Source: an uncultured Clostridia bacterium (lineage in GTDB: Bacteria; Bacillota; Clostridia; UBA1381). From it: DNA of 64,000 bases. The notes beneath the pieces are model-generated. The model made no database searches. It saw only the letters and a list, made by a program, of their open reading frames with translations, and had not been told where the DNA came from. The DNA is taken from NCBI GenBank assembly GCA_910585485.1, contig CAJUEZ010000005.1, positions 1 through 64,000 of the forward strand. The letters are read 5' to 3'. Below, one piece after another: positions 23,321 through 31,213 of the stretch. Positions within the stretch are counted from its first letter, which is position 1. Every line of letters starts with the position of its first letter. The translations under genes and the position numbers were made by a program.

Positions 23321-23554
23321 ATGGTATGTCCAAAATGCGGAAGCGAAAATGTAAACGTAACAGTAGAACAGACAGGCGGTAAGACCCGTACACGTAATAC
23401 AGGCTGCCTATGGAAGTTGGGGAGAGGCACGCTAATATTCTTTACACTCGGCTTGTGGCTTCTGGTCGGTCGTCGTAAAGGTACAGGGAAGACCAAATTT
23501 AAGAATAAGACCGTAGCAATATGTCAGAGCTGTGGGCATAAATGGTACGTATAA
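23321..23554 (+). CDS. zinc-ribbon membrane protein
   Basis: A 77-aa protein with CPKC (3-6) and CQSC (68-71) knuckles flanking a hydrophobic segment (LIFFTLGLWLLVG) and a basic stretch (RRKGTGKTKFKNK). Similar small proteins are common in Firmicutes phages and islands, and their role is unknown. GAAAGGGG precedes the ATG. It is expressed in the lysogenic direction, so it may be made by the prophage, perhaps as a superinfection or conversion factor; that is speculation. Confidence 0.65.
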   Translation: MVCPKCGSENVNVTVEQTGGKTRTRNTGCLWKLGRGTLIFFTLGLWLLVGRRKGTGKTKFKNKTVAICQSCGHKWYV

Positions 23555-23585
23555 TTTACAGCGTATAACATCTTTATAAAACACT

Positions 23586-23691
23586 TATAGTATAATATAC
23601 TATATACATACTAACTATATATAATACTATATATAATAATTATTATAATTTATAATATAAATAATATAATAGTATATTATTTTTTAAGGGG
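23586..23691. repeat. AT-rich long inverted repeat, right copy
   Basis: The inverted copy of the repeat at 1-110. It ends with TTTTTTAAGGGG (complement of the left edge) and begins with the palindrome TATAGTATA-A-TATACTATA. The match extends over about 105 bases with scattered changes and small gaps in the middle. It follows the zinc-ribbon gene by about 30 bases. Confidence 0.85.
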
Positions 23692-23771
23692 GGTATATGT
23701 TTTTTATATTCCTTTCAAGAGTGCTATTTATATATAGCCCCCTCTAAAAATTTTAAAATTATATATTTTTC

Positions 23772-23800
23772 TTGACTTATTCCCGTCGTTGTGGTAATAT
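23772..23800 (+). promoter_or_regulatory. promoter of the candidate antitoxin RNA
   Basis: TTGACT (23772-23777), 17-base spacer, TAATAT (23795-23800). No translated frame follows, so it should drive an untranslated RNA running toward the toxin gene. Confidence 0.75.
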
Positions 23801-23806
23801 AATTAT

Positions 23807-23930
23807 AGAAATAAAAAACCACCCATTCAGTAGAATAGGTGGTACAGCGTGGAAGGGCTTCGGCTGTTTCCGCGTTAGTAGGGTTTTATATTATTTAACC
23901 GCTACTTTGGCAGAAGTGGCGGTTATCTCG
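23807..23930 (+). ncRNA. candidate antisense antitoxin RNA (Fst-like type I system)
   Basis: The predicted transcript begins near 23807 and folds into a 5' hairpin (ACCACC...GGTGGT, 23819-23842), a second hairpin (CGTGGAA...TTCCGCG) and the hairpin AACCGCTACTT / AAGTGGCGGTT at 23897-23924. That last hairpin also overlaps the stop of the convergent toxin gene. The segment AGGTGGTACAGCGTGGAA is echoed by AGGTGCTGGAAA in the toxin leader (24005 on), like the direct repeats through which Fst/par RNAs meet. The 3' end is approximate; no strong U-run is present. Confidence 0.55.
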
Positions 23931-23985
23931 TTAGACAGATTACTATAATCATTACAATAAATGCAAGTGATAGTATGTACTCCAT
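23923..23985 (-). CDS. 20-aa hydrophobic toxin-like peptide
   Basis: It encodes MEYILSLAFIVMIIVICLTR, a single membrane-spanning helix with charged ends, typical in size and character of type I toxins and holin-like toxins. A strong AAAGGGGG site lies eight bases before the ATG, and CACC upstream can pair with GGTG of that site to hide it. It has a perfect-consensus promoter and a convergent antisense RNA. Toxicity is not shown. It lies between the right inverted repeat and the attachment site, where stabilisation genes are often found. Confidence 0.6.
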   Translation of the reverse strand: MEYILSLAFIVMIIVICLTR

Positions 23986-24049
23986 ACAAACACCCCCTTT
24001 CGGTAGGTGCTGGAAACAACCGCCGCCGTATTTCCTTGCTGTAGTAGAG

Positions 24050-24078
24050 ATTATAACACGTCTTGCAGAGTTTGTCAA
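24050..24078 (-). promoter_or_regulatory. consensus promoter of the toxin-like gene
   Basis: Minus-strand TTGACA (24078-24073), exactly 17 bases, TATAAT (24055-24050): a perfect sigma-A consensus. The transcript leader is about 60 bases and contains GGAAA...TTTCC and CACC...GGTG hairpins before the start codon. A TGTAGTATACTACA palindrome lies upstream near 24101-24114 and might be an operator. Confidence 0.85.
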
Positions 24079-24132
24079 TTTATATATTTTCGTGTATATT
24101 TGTAGTATACTACAGTTTGTACTACAACACGA

Positions 24133-24170
24133 CGGAAAAAGGGGTATTTTTTAGGATAACAGGGGATAAC
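24133..24170 (+). repeat. GGATAA repeats next to the attachment site
   Basis: CGGAAAAAGGGGTATTTTTT followed by AGGATAACAG and GGGATAACAT. This is the inverted counterpart of the array at 20831-20872. It lies 80 bases from the tRNA fragment, where arm-type integrase or excisionase sites are expected. Confidence 0.5.
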
Positions 24171-24219
24171 ATAAGCCATATTAAAAATATAGCTTAACCC
24201 TTTATTTTATCAGAGTTTA

Positions 24220-24246
24220 AGCGGTTTACGGGACACGTAAACCGCT
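24220..24246. repeat. perfect hairpin at the element end
   Basis: An 11-bp perfect stem, AGCGGTTTACG / CGTAAACCGCT, with a five-base loop, ending three bases before the tRNA fragment. No U-run follows, so it may be a recombinase or structural site rather than a terminator. Confidence 0.6.
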
Positions 24247-24249
24247 ATT

Positions 24250-24294
24250 CTGGGGGTCAAGGGGCCGCAGGTTCAAGTCCTGTCACTCCGACCA
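24250..24294 (+). other. attachment site: 3' fragment of tRNA-Pro(GGG)
   Basis: The 45 bases from CTGGGGG to ACCA read as the anticodon loop (GGG anticodon), the 3' anticodon strand TCAAG, a GGGCC variable loop, the T-arm GCAGG-TTCAAGT-CCTGT, the 3' acceptor strand CACTCCG and encoded ACCA of a proline tRNA. The 5' half is missing: no CTTGA or CGGAGTG precedes it. This is the displaced 3' end left when the element integrated. An intact tRNA-Pro should be restored at the left end, outside the window. Confidence 0.88.
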
Positions 24295-24300
24295 AATTCT

Positions 24301-24345
24301 AATACCGCTTGAAATCAAAATTTCAAGCGGTATTTTATTTTTGCA
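24301..24345 (+). terminator. tRNA-Pro terminator
   Basis: A perfect 15-bp stem AATACCGCTTGAAAT / ATTTCAAGCGGTATT with a CAAA loop, followed by TTATTTTT. It belongs to the original tRNA-Pro gene and marks the start of chromosomal DNA. The rest of the gap to 24482 holds a possible promoter (TTGACT near 24423, TAAAAT near 24446) and a GGAGG ribosome site for the transporter gene. Confidence 0.85.
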
Positions 24346-24482
24346 AACCTTGGCACATCCCTGATTTTGACGAAAATCTACTAAAATTAAAAGTGTAAAA
24401 AATGAATACTCTGTATTTTATATTGACTTTATAAAATGATTATTATAAAATATTAATTAGATAATTCGGAGGATATTTAATT

Positions 24483-26246
24483 ATGCAAAGTGAAGAAAAA
24501 CAAATGAAAATGGGTTATCTTATAGGAAGATTCGCGCCCTATTTTAAGAAATATAAATGGATATTGATACTTGACCTTATATGCGCGTCACTTACCACAG
24601 TATGCGAACTTGTGTTCCCTATGCTCGTGAGATACATCACGGATATGGGGATTAATAATATAGCGGGACTGACAGTCGGCATAATACTCAAAATAGGCTT
24701 ATTTTACCTCATTCTGAGGATTATAGACTCCGCTGCCAATTTTTATATGGCAAATACGGGGCACATTATGGGCGCTAAAATTGAAACGGATATGCGCCGT
24801 GATTTATTTGAACATCTTGAAACGCTGTCCCATTCGTATTACGCAGACCACAAAGTCGGTCAGATTATGGCGAGAATAACGAGTGATTTGTTTGATATAA
24901 CGGAATTTGCTCACCATTGTCCCGAAGAAATTTTTATCGCAGGACTTAAAATCATTGTTTCGTTTATTATTCTGTGCGGAGTAAACGTGCCTCTGACACT
25001 GATAATCTTCGCGTCACTGCCTCTTATATTCGCGTTTGTGAAGTTTTTTAACACCCGTATGCGAAGAGCGTTTAAGAAACAGCGCAATCAGATTGGAGAG
25101 ATTAATTCTCAGGTAGAAGACTCACTGCTCGGCATACGCGTGGTAAAGTCATTTGCAAATGAGGAAATAGAGGCTGAAAAATTTGAGGACGGCAACAAGA
25201 AGTTCCTTGAAACAAAAAAACTCGGTTATTTTTATATGGCAGGATTCCAAACATCAAACAGAGCATTTGAAGGTATTATGTATTTGGTGGTCGTTGTCGC
25301 GGGCACGCTGTTTATGATAAATGGCAAGGTGAGTCCTGCAGACCTTACGGCATATCTTTTATACGTGAGCACGCTCCTTGCAACGCTCCGCACAATTATC
25401 CAGTTTACGGAGCAATTCCAGCGCGGTATGACAGGTATAGAACGTTTTCTTGAAATAATGGACGCTCCCGCTGAGATTACAGATAAGGAAAACGCGAAAG
25501 AGTTAACTGACGTTCAGGGAAATATTAAATTTGAAAATGTGGGATTCCATTACAGCGATGATAATACCGAGGTACTTTCGGGTATTAATCTTGATATAAA
25601 AAAGGGCGACAGTGTCGCGCTTGTCGGACCATCGGGCGGCGGTAAGACAACGCTTTGCAATCTGATACCTCGTTTTTATGATACAACAGACGGACGGATT
25701 TTAATTGACGGCACAGATATAAGAGACGTTAAGCTGAAATCGCTCAGAAACGCAATCGGTGTTGTCCAGCAGGACGTGTATTTATTCTCGGGCACGGTTT
25801 ATGAGAACATTGCCTATGGAATGCCGGGGGCAGACCGCGCGGCAGTCGAGGAAGCGGCAAAGCAAGCCGGAGCGCATGAGTTTATCAGCGCGCTTGAAAA
25901 TGGCTACGATACATACGTCGGCGAGAGAGGAGTTAAGCTTTCGGGCGGACAAAAACAGAGAATAAGCATTGCGCGCGTATTCCTTAAAAATCCGCCGATA
26001 CTTATTCTGGACGAGGCTACAAGCGCGCTTGACAACGAAAGCGAAAAAATAGTTCAGGACTCTTTGGAAAAACTTGCAAAGGGCAGAACGGTATTTACCA
26101 TAGCGCACAGACTGACGACTATAAGAAACGCGAATATGATACTTGTTCTTACGGAAAACGGCATCGAAGAGCAGGGCACTCACAAAGAACTGATAGATAA
26201 AAACGGAATTTACGCTAATCTGTACAGCATGTACGCGTCATTGTAA
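24483..26246 (+). CDS. ABC exporter, fused membrane and ATPase domains
   Basis: A 587-aa half-transporter: six membrane helices in residues 20-310, then an ATPase with Walker A GPSGGGKTT, the VVQQDVYLFSGT Q-loop, LSGGQKQR signature, ILILDEATSALD Walker B and AHRLTTI switch. It resembles the MsbA/BmrA lipid and drug exporters that work as homodimers. The substrate is not predictable. GGAGG lies nine bases upstream of the ATG. It is the first chromosomal gene after the element and appears intact. Confidence 0.9.
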   Translation: MQSEEKQMKMGYLIGRFAPYFKKYKWILILDLICASLTTVCELVFPMLVRYITDMGINNIAGLTVGIILKIGLFYLILRIIDSAANFYMANTGHIMGAKIETDMRRDLFEHLETLSHSYYADHKVGQIMARITSDLFDITEFAHHCPEEIFIAGLKIIVSFIILCGVNVPLTLIIFASLPLIFAFVKFFNTRMRRAFKKQRNQIGEINSQVEDSLLGIRVVKSFANEEIEAEKFEDGNKKFLETKKLGYFYMAGFQTSNRAFEGIMYLVVVVAGTLFMINGKVSPADLTAYLLYVSTLLATLRTIIQFTEQFQRGMTGIERFLEIMDAPAEITDKENAKELTDVQGNIKFENVGFHYSDDNTEVLSGINLDIKKGDSVALVGPSGGGKTTLCNLIPRFYDTTDGRILIDGTDIRDVKLKSLRNAIGVVQQDVYLFSGTVYENIAYGMPGADRAAVEEAAKQAGAHEFISALENGYDTYVGERGVKLSGGQKQRISIARVFLKNPPILILDEATSALDNESEKIVQDSLEKLAKGRTVFTIAHRLTTIRNANMILVLTENGIEEQGTHKELIDKNGIYANLYSMYASL

Positions 26247-26294
26247 TAGGTCTAATTAATAATTAAACATATAAATAAGAAAGGAGAAAACAAA

Positions 26295-29024
26295 ATGAAC
26301 AAAAAACTATTATCAGGTATTCTGTCGAGCTGTATGCTGCTGAGCGCTGGCGCGAACGCGCTTGCGGCGGATTTCGGCATAGGCGACAAATACGAGGCGC
26401 AGGAGGACTCCTCCGCCAAAGCGCAGACACAGGAACTTTATAAAAACCGTCCTGCTGCATTAAAGCAGGCGGAGGACTTAAACCGCGGACTTGTCGCAGT
26501 ACCCGCAAAGGACGGAGGCATACTTGTAAGCTGGCGCTTTTTAGGAACAGATAGCGCGAACTTAACATATACGCTTTCCAAAAACGGCGAAAAAATAATA
26601 GACATTACCGACACAACAAACTACGTTGACAAGGACGGCAAGGCAGGCGATGAATACACGCTTACCATAGGCGAGGAAACAACAACAGTTAAAGCGTGGG
26701 ACAAGGAATATATGTCAATTCCCGTTAAGCAGTACGACAAGGGCGGATATAATATTGATGACGCTTCTGTCGGCGATCTTGACGGTGACGGTGAATATGA
26801 AATTGTCGTGCGCCGTACTCCCGCTGACTATTTCAACAAGTTACAGGTTGACGAGGCGACTAAAAAAGTAATCGACACGCGCGAAGCGTATCCGCTCGTT
26901 GAAGCATACGAAATGGACGGCACGCATATGTGGACGCTTGATATAGGCAAAAATGAGGTAAATGAAATTGATGTAAACTTCCTTGTGTACGACTTTGACG
27001 GAGACGGCAAAGCGGAAGTTGTTATGCGTTCATATGACGGTATGACGGACGGCAAGGGCAATAAAATCGGTATTGCCGACGCGGACTATGTTCAGAGTCT
27101 TCAAAAGCAGAAGGACAGACAGTATCTTGCCGAGGGCAATGAGTACCTGTCAGTATTTGATGGTCAGACAGGCGTGGAGATTGCGCGCACAGAACTTCTT
27201 CCTAAGCGTGACCCGCTTGAAAGCTGGTCGTCAAAGTATACGGACACCTCGCGTCTTACCAAGCGCGCAAGCCACTATCTCCTATCAACCGCCTATCTTA
27301 ACGGCGAAACACCGAGCATTGTAATGCTTCGTGGCGCTTGGGACGCGGTAAAGCTTGCGGCATGGGACTACAAGGACGGCAAATTTACAGAACTGTGGCA
27401 ATACGATTCGGGCAGCACACAGACGACTGAAAATATGTATAACGCAGGCTATCACAGTATGGCTGTTGCCGATATAGATTTTGACGGCAAAGACGAAATC
27501 CTGTCGGGCGCCGGCGCGATTGATGATGACGGTAAATTCATGTATGCTACATACGCTGATGTTAACGGCACGCAAATAAAGCTTTGCCACGGAGACGCAT
27601 TTGACGTTGCAAAAATGACACCCGACTATGATGGATATTACATTTGGTCATGTCATGAAACAAAGGAACTTCCGGCGAATATTGATTTGCATGACGCGCG
27701 CACGGGTCAGGTGATTTACGGCTTTAATAAGCCAAAAGACACGGGACGCTCACGCGCGGCTGATATTGACCCTACCAGTAAAGGCTGGGAAGTATGGGGT
27801 TCAACGGGTACTCCGCTGATGTCATATGACGGAAAACAGCTTGTTTCAGGAGTTGCTGAGGAATTACAGCCAATGCTTGAAGGCGAGACTTTAAAGCTTA
27901 CAAGCGGCGAAACGCTTGGCAACGGCTGGAATACGTTCCGCTACCGTGATACTGACGGCGAATTTAAAAAGGACGAAGAAACGGGTCAGGTACTTTCAGG
28001 TACATTGCCTATGAACTTCAAGGCATTTTGGGACGGAGATTTGCTTTCAGAACTTGTTGACGGCACAACAATTTCAAAATATAATTGGAACGACAAATGT
28101 CTCGACACTCTTTATGAAGCGTTTGGAAGTGCGTCGAATAATGGAACAAAGGCAGTTCCATGTCTTGTTGCCGACATTTTCGGCGATTGGCGCGAGGAAA
28201 TTATCTGGCGCGACGCGGCTAATACTGAACTTCGCATTTACGCTACACCGTATGAAACAGAATATAAAATTCCGTGCCTTATGCACGACATAACGTACCG
28301 CGAGGCTGTCGCATGGCAGAACAATCACTATAATCAGCCGACAAACACAAGTTTCTATATGGGCGCGGAAACCGAAACAGTGCCCGCTCCTGAAATAAAG
28401 ACAGTTTCAGGCAAGGTTAATCCTGACATTCAGAGCGGCAGTCATATTGATTTACCGGTTAAGACAAAAACGACAGAACCAGCTTCAATTCCGTTCACTG
28501 ATATTGACAATTCACACTGGGCATATAACTATGTCGCAGACATGTATAATCAAGGCATCATAAGCGGTGTTACAGATACCACTTTTGTGCCCGACGGCAA
28601 GGTTACAAAAGGACAGTTTGCAACGCTTATCGCAAATGCGCTAAAGCTTGAAGCAGGTGCGGCAAAAGATGGCGAGCATTGGGCAAAGCCGTATTCAGAC
28701 ACGGCTAAAGAAGCAAACCTTATTGATGAAAATATCGCATTTGAAACACCCGCCGACCTTGACGCGCCTATTACGCGCGAGGAAATGGCATCAATGGTTA
28801 CAAGAGCGGCTAAGTATAAGAACGTATCAATCCCCGAATATCAGAAAGCCGTTATGAGTGATTTTGAAACAATTTCGGATTGGGCGAAAGGCGACGTTAA
28901 CGACGCGATGATTTTGGAAATTATTTCAGGCTTTGAAGACGGAACTTTCCGCCCGAAGGAAACAGCTACCCGCGCTCAGGCGGCTGTGATGCTGTCACAG
29001 CTGTTCGTATATTTCGCAAAATAA
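26295..29024 (+). CDS. PL11 rhamnogalacturonan lyase with SLH surface anchor
   Basis: A 909-aa secreted protein with a signal peptide (residues 1-24). The catalytic part (about 50-700) has the PL11 beta-propeller features: RGLVAVPAKDGGILVSWRFLG (in part), calcium-binding repeats DLDGDGEYEIV, DFDGDGKAEVVMRSYDG and DIDFDGKDEILSGAG, and VADIFGDWREEI. This family cleaves the rhamnogalacturonan-I backbone of pectin. From about 730 to the end are SLH repeats (FTDIDNSHWAYNYV, ISGVTDTTFVPDG, ISGFEDGTFRPKE) that bind secondary cell-wall polymer. It would act at the cell surface; the galactan locus at 38-44 kb fits the same substrate. Confidence 0.9.
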   Translation: MNKKLLSGILSSCMLLSAGANALAADFGIGDKYEAQEDSSAKAQTQELYKNRPAALKQAEDLNRGLVAVPAKDGGILVSWRFLGTDSANLTYTLSKNGEKIIDITDTTNYVDKDGKAGDEYTLTIGEETTTVKAWDKEYMSIPVKQYDKGGYNIDDASVGDLDGDGEYEIVVRRTPADYFNKLQVDEATKKVIDTREAYPLVEAYEMDGTHMWTLDIGKNEVNEIDVNFLVYDFDGDGKAEVVMRSYDGMTDGKGNKIGIADADYVQSLQKQKDRQYLAEGNEYLSVFDGQTGVEIARTELLPKRDPLESWSSKYTDTSRLTKRASHYLLSTAYLNGETPSIVMLRGAWDAVKLAAWDYKDGKFTELWQYDSGSTQTTENMYNAGYHSMAVADIDFDGKDEILSGAGAIDDDGKFMYATYADVNGTQIKLCHGDAFDVAKMTPDYDGYYIWSCHETKELPANIDLHDARTGQVIYGFNKPKDTGRSRAADIDPTSKGWEVWGSTGTPLMSYDGKQLVSGVAEELQPMLEGETLKLTSGETLGNGWNTFRYRDTDGEFKKDEETGQVLSGTLPMNFKAFWDGDLLSELVDGTTISKYNWNDKCLDTLYEAFGSASNNGTKAVPCLVADIFGDWREEIIWRDAANTELRIYATPYETEYKIPCLMHDITYREAVAWQNNHYNQPTNTSFYMGAETETVPAPEIKTVSGKVNPDIQSGSHIDLPVKTKTTEPASIPFTDIDNSHWAYNYVADMYNQGIISGVTDTTFVPDGKVTKGQFATLIANALKLEAGAAKDGEHWAKPYSDTAKEANLIDENIAFETPADLDAPITREEMASMVTRAAKYKNVSIPEYQKAVMSDFETISDWAKGDVNDAMILEIISGFEDGTFRPKETATRAQAAVMLSQLFVYFAK

Positions 29025-29040
29025 ATAATTGATTTTATAT

Positions 29041-29065
29041 TATCGGCGGTCTTTGACCGCCGATA
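29041..29065 (+). terminator. hairpin after the rhamnogalacturonan lyase gene
   Basis: TATCGGCGGTC / GACCGCCGATA, an 11-bp perfect stem with a TTT loop. It is followed only by GTTTATAA, so termination strength is uncertain. Confidence 0.65.
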
Positions 29066-29211
29066 TGTTTATAATTAATAATTTAATAAAATAAATTTAT
29101 TTTGCAATAATTTTCATTCCTCAGTTGTATTATATATGTATTTGCAAATACAGCTGTAAATTTTGACACGGCAAAACATATTTTACTGTGTCATGAAAGG
29201 AGCGAAGCAAA

Positions 29212-29700
29212 ATGACCGACAGTGAAAAACAATATTTTTCAGATATGTACGAAAAGCATTCCAAAACAGTATACAGTGTTTGTCTTCTGTATCTGAAAAA
29301 TAAAGATGATGCCGAGGAAGCAGTCACTGAAAGCTTTATAAGGCTTATGGAAAATAAGCCGGGATTTGAAAATGACAGCCATGCGAAATCGTATTTGATG
29401 CGAATTTCCATTAATATATGCAAAAACATCTTAAAATCCAACTGGTATAAAAATGTAATACATGATGAAGACGTGCTTATGTATATGACATCAGATGAAG
29501 AAGAAAGCATTATGGAAGAAATTTTATCTCTGCCCCCAAAATACAGAGTAATAATATACATGCATTATTACCAGGGTTACAAAGCACAGGAAATTGCCGA
29601 TATCATGAATATGTCCTTATCGGCAGTATTGTCAAGACTTTCCCGCGGGCGAAAACGACTGAAGGATATTTTGATAGAAGGAGGTTTTTTCTATGCATAG
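29212..29700 (+). CDS. ECF-type RNA polymerase sigma factor
   Basis: A 162-aa protein with region 2 (FSDMYEKHSKTVYSVCLLYL, KNKDDAEEAVTESFIRL) and region 4 (LPPKYRVIIYMHYYQGYKAQ, EIADIMNMSLSAVLSRLSRG). This is the standard two-domain ECF architecture. The stop overlaps the start of the downstream membrane protein by eight bases, the usual arrangement with an anti-sigma factor. The signal and regulon are unknown. Confidence 0.9.
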   Translation: MTDSEKQYFSDMYEKHSKTVYSVCLLYLKNKDDAEEAVTESFIRLMENKPGFENDSHAKSYLMRISINICKNILKSNWYKNVIHDEDVLMYMTSDEEESIMEEILSLPPKYRVIIYMHYYQGYKAQEIADIMNMSLSAVLSRLSRGRKRLKDILIEGGFFYA

Positions 29701-31138
29701 AGAAGATTTTGAAAAGGTTTTTTCCAAGATTGAACCTGACGACGCTCTGAAAAATAGGATAATAGATAGAATTGAGGAGAATGAAATGAAAAAATCTACA
29801 CTCAAAAAAACAACGCGCATATCCGCGGCAGTGGCATGCGTGGCGATTATCAGCATAACAACAGCTTTTGCGGCGGGAAATATCGTTGGCAATATGATTT
29901 CCTATTTTCAGTCTGACAAGGCTGTAGACATTACGAGTATGGCGGAACTTGCCGAATACAACGAGGAAATCGGCGCGACAGCGTCCTACGGCGGTTATAC
30001 TGTAACTATCGATAATTTAGCGACAGACGATAACTTTATGCACGTTTTCTATACGCTGAAAAAAGATGATGCGCCGATGACCGAGGATGACTATAATCTA
30101 TGGTTTCTCTGCAGAATAAATGGTAAGCTGGCAAACCTCGGCAATAACAATAAAGACGAGGCATATCTTTCAGAGGACGGCACATATAAGGGAGTTATGA
30201 AGCTGAATATTGCGAATATGGAAGTACCCGATACCTTTACACTGGAAATGTATGCTGAAACAAGTATAAAGAGTGAAAGTCAATTTGAGGGAGACTATCT
30301 TTACAGAGATAATGTCACTCTCACAGATGCTGACAAGGCAAAGCTTTTATATGTCTCAACCACGGCTAAAAAGACAAGCGTTGAAACAAAGAGCATTGTA
30401 AAAGAAGTAAACAAGAAGTCCCCTTTGACTTACTATGATGAAAACGGAAATGAACAGCAGGGCGAGATAGAGATTTCAAAAGTCGTATTCTCACCGTTCG
30501 GAAACCAGCTTGTTGTAAAGGATACGTGCGAAGGCTACGGCGGAATGAAGCTGAGCGGCAGCGCCATATTTGACGAAAACGGACAGAGCCTTGATGTTCT
30601 TAATACCGATTTATGCGGCGGACGTGTAGGAGTTGAAACAACAAATATGATTGAAATCCTTAAAGCGACACCGAATACCAAGGCGCTTAAAATTGTTCCT
30701 GTGGCAGGCACAATGTCCTATAACGAGGAGAAATCAACAACTCAGCAGATAGGCACGTATCCGCTTGTCTTTAAGACCAGCGCTTACGGAAGTGTTGTTG
30801 TAACTGATATACGTTTTTCAGACGGCGCATTTGAGATTGACTACTACAAGGACGGATTTGTGATGTATGACCCGTATTTTCAGACAATGGATAAGGACGG
30901 CAACAATATAGAGCCTGGCGGAAAATTAGGCTGTCTTTTGACAACAGAGGTACATCATGATACAAATTCATATACGGCTAAGTACTCATATGACGAATAT
31001 GACGAGCGAGGAAATAAGCTGCCGCTTAATGAAAGTGTCAGCAAGGAAAAGCTTCAGCAATCCTTTACTCATCTGTTAATCGGATATTATGACTTCAAGC
31101 TTGACTATGATAACGCGATTGACATAAGCTTAAAATAA
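29693..31138 (+). CDS. DUF4179-type membrane anti-sigma-like protein
   Basis: A 481-aa protein. The cytoplasmic N-terminus (1-35) would contact the sigma factor. A membrane segment at about 41-60 (ISAAVACVAIISITTAFAAG) is followed by a large extracellular beta-rich region, including a conserved-looking TASYGGYTVTIDNLATDDN part. DUF4179 proteins are encoded with ECF factors in Clostridia and are thought to be their anti-sigma factors. What it senses outside is unknown. Confidence 0.8.
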   Translation: MHREDFEKVFSKIEPDDALKNRIIDRIEENEMKKSTLKKTTRISAAVACVAIISITTAFAAGNIVGNMISYFQSDKAVDITSMAELAEYNEEIGATASYGGYTVTIDNLATDDNFMHVFYTLKKDDAPMTEDDYNLWFLCRINGKLANLGNNNKDEAYLSEDGTYKGVMKLNIANMEVPDTFTLEMYAETSIKSESQFEGDYLYRDNVTLTDADKAKLLYVSTTAKKTSVETKSIVKEVNKKSPLTYYDENGNEQQGEIEISKVVFSPFGNQLVVKDTCEGYGGMKLSGSAIFDENGQSLDVLNTDLCGGRVGVETTNMIEILKATPNTKALKIVPVAGTMSYNEEKSTTQQIGTYPLVFKTSAYGSVVVTDIRFSDGAFEIDYYKDGFVMYDPYFQTMDKDGNNIEPGGKLGCLLTTEVHHDTNSYTAKYSYDEYDERGNKLPLNESVSKEKLQQSFTHLLIGYYDFKLDYDNAIDISLK

Positions 31139-31177
31139 TTGTTTATACATCTTTTTATCTTACCTCACATAAACATG

Positions 31178-31206
31178 AGAAAAGCTGCCATAAAGGCAGC
31201 TTTTCT
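31178..31206. terminator. bidirectional terminator
   Basis: AGAAAAGCTGCC / GGCAGCTTTTCT, a 12-bp perfect stem with an ATAAA loop and T-rich flanks on both sides, between two convergent genes. Confidence 0.9.
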
Positions 31207-31213
31207 TTATATA

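Noticed and set aside
23586..23691. Right AT-rich repeat as a simple transcription terminator
   Set aside because: The internal palindrome could fold, but the match to the left copy extends over about 105 bases including unpaired parts, so a plain terminator does not explain the conservation.
1..23691. The inverted repeats as terminal repeats of a classical transposon
   Set aside because: No transposase is encoded in the block and no target-site duplication can be checked because the left flank is outside the window.
24250..24294. A complete functional tRNA gene
   Set aside because: The acceptor 5' strand, D-arm and 5' anticodon strand are missing upstream; only the 3' 45 bases match a tRNA.
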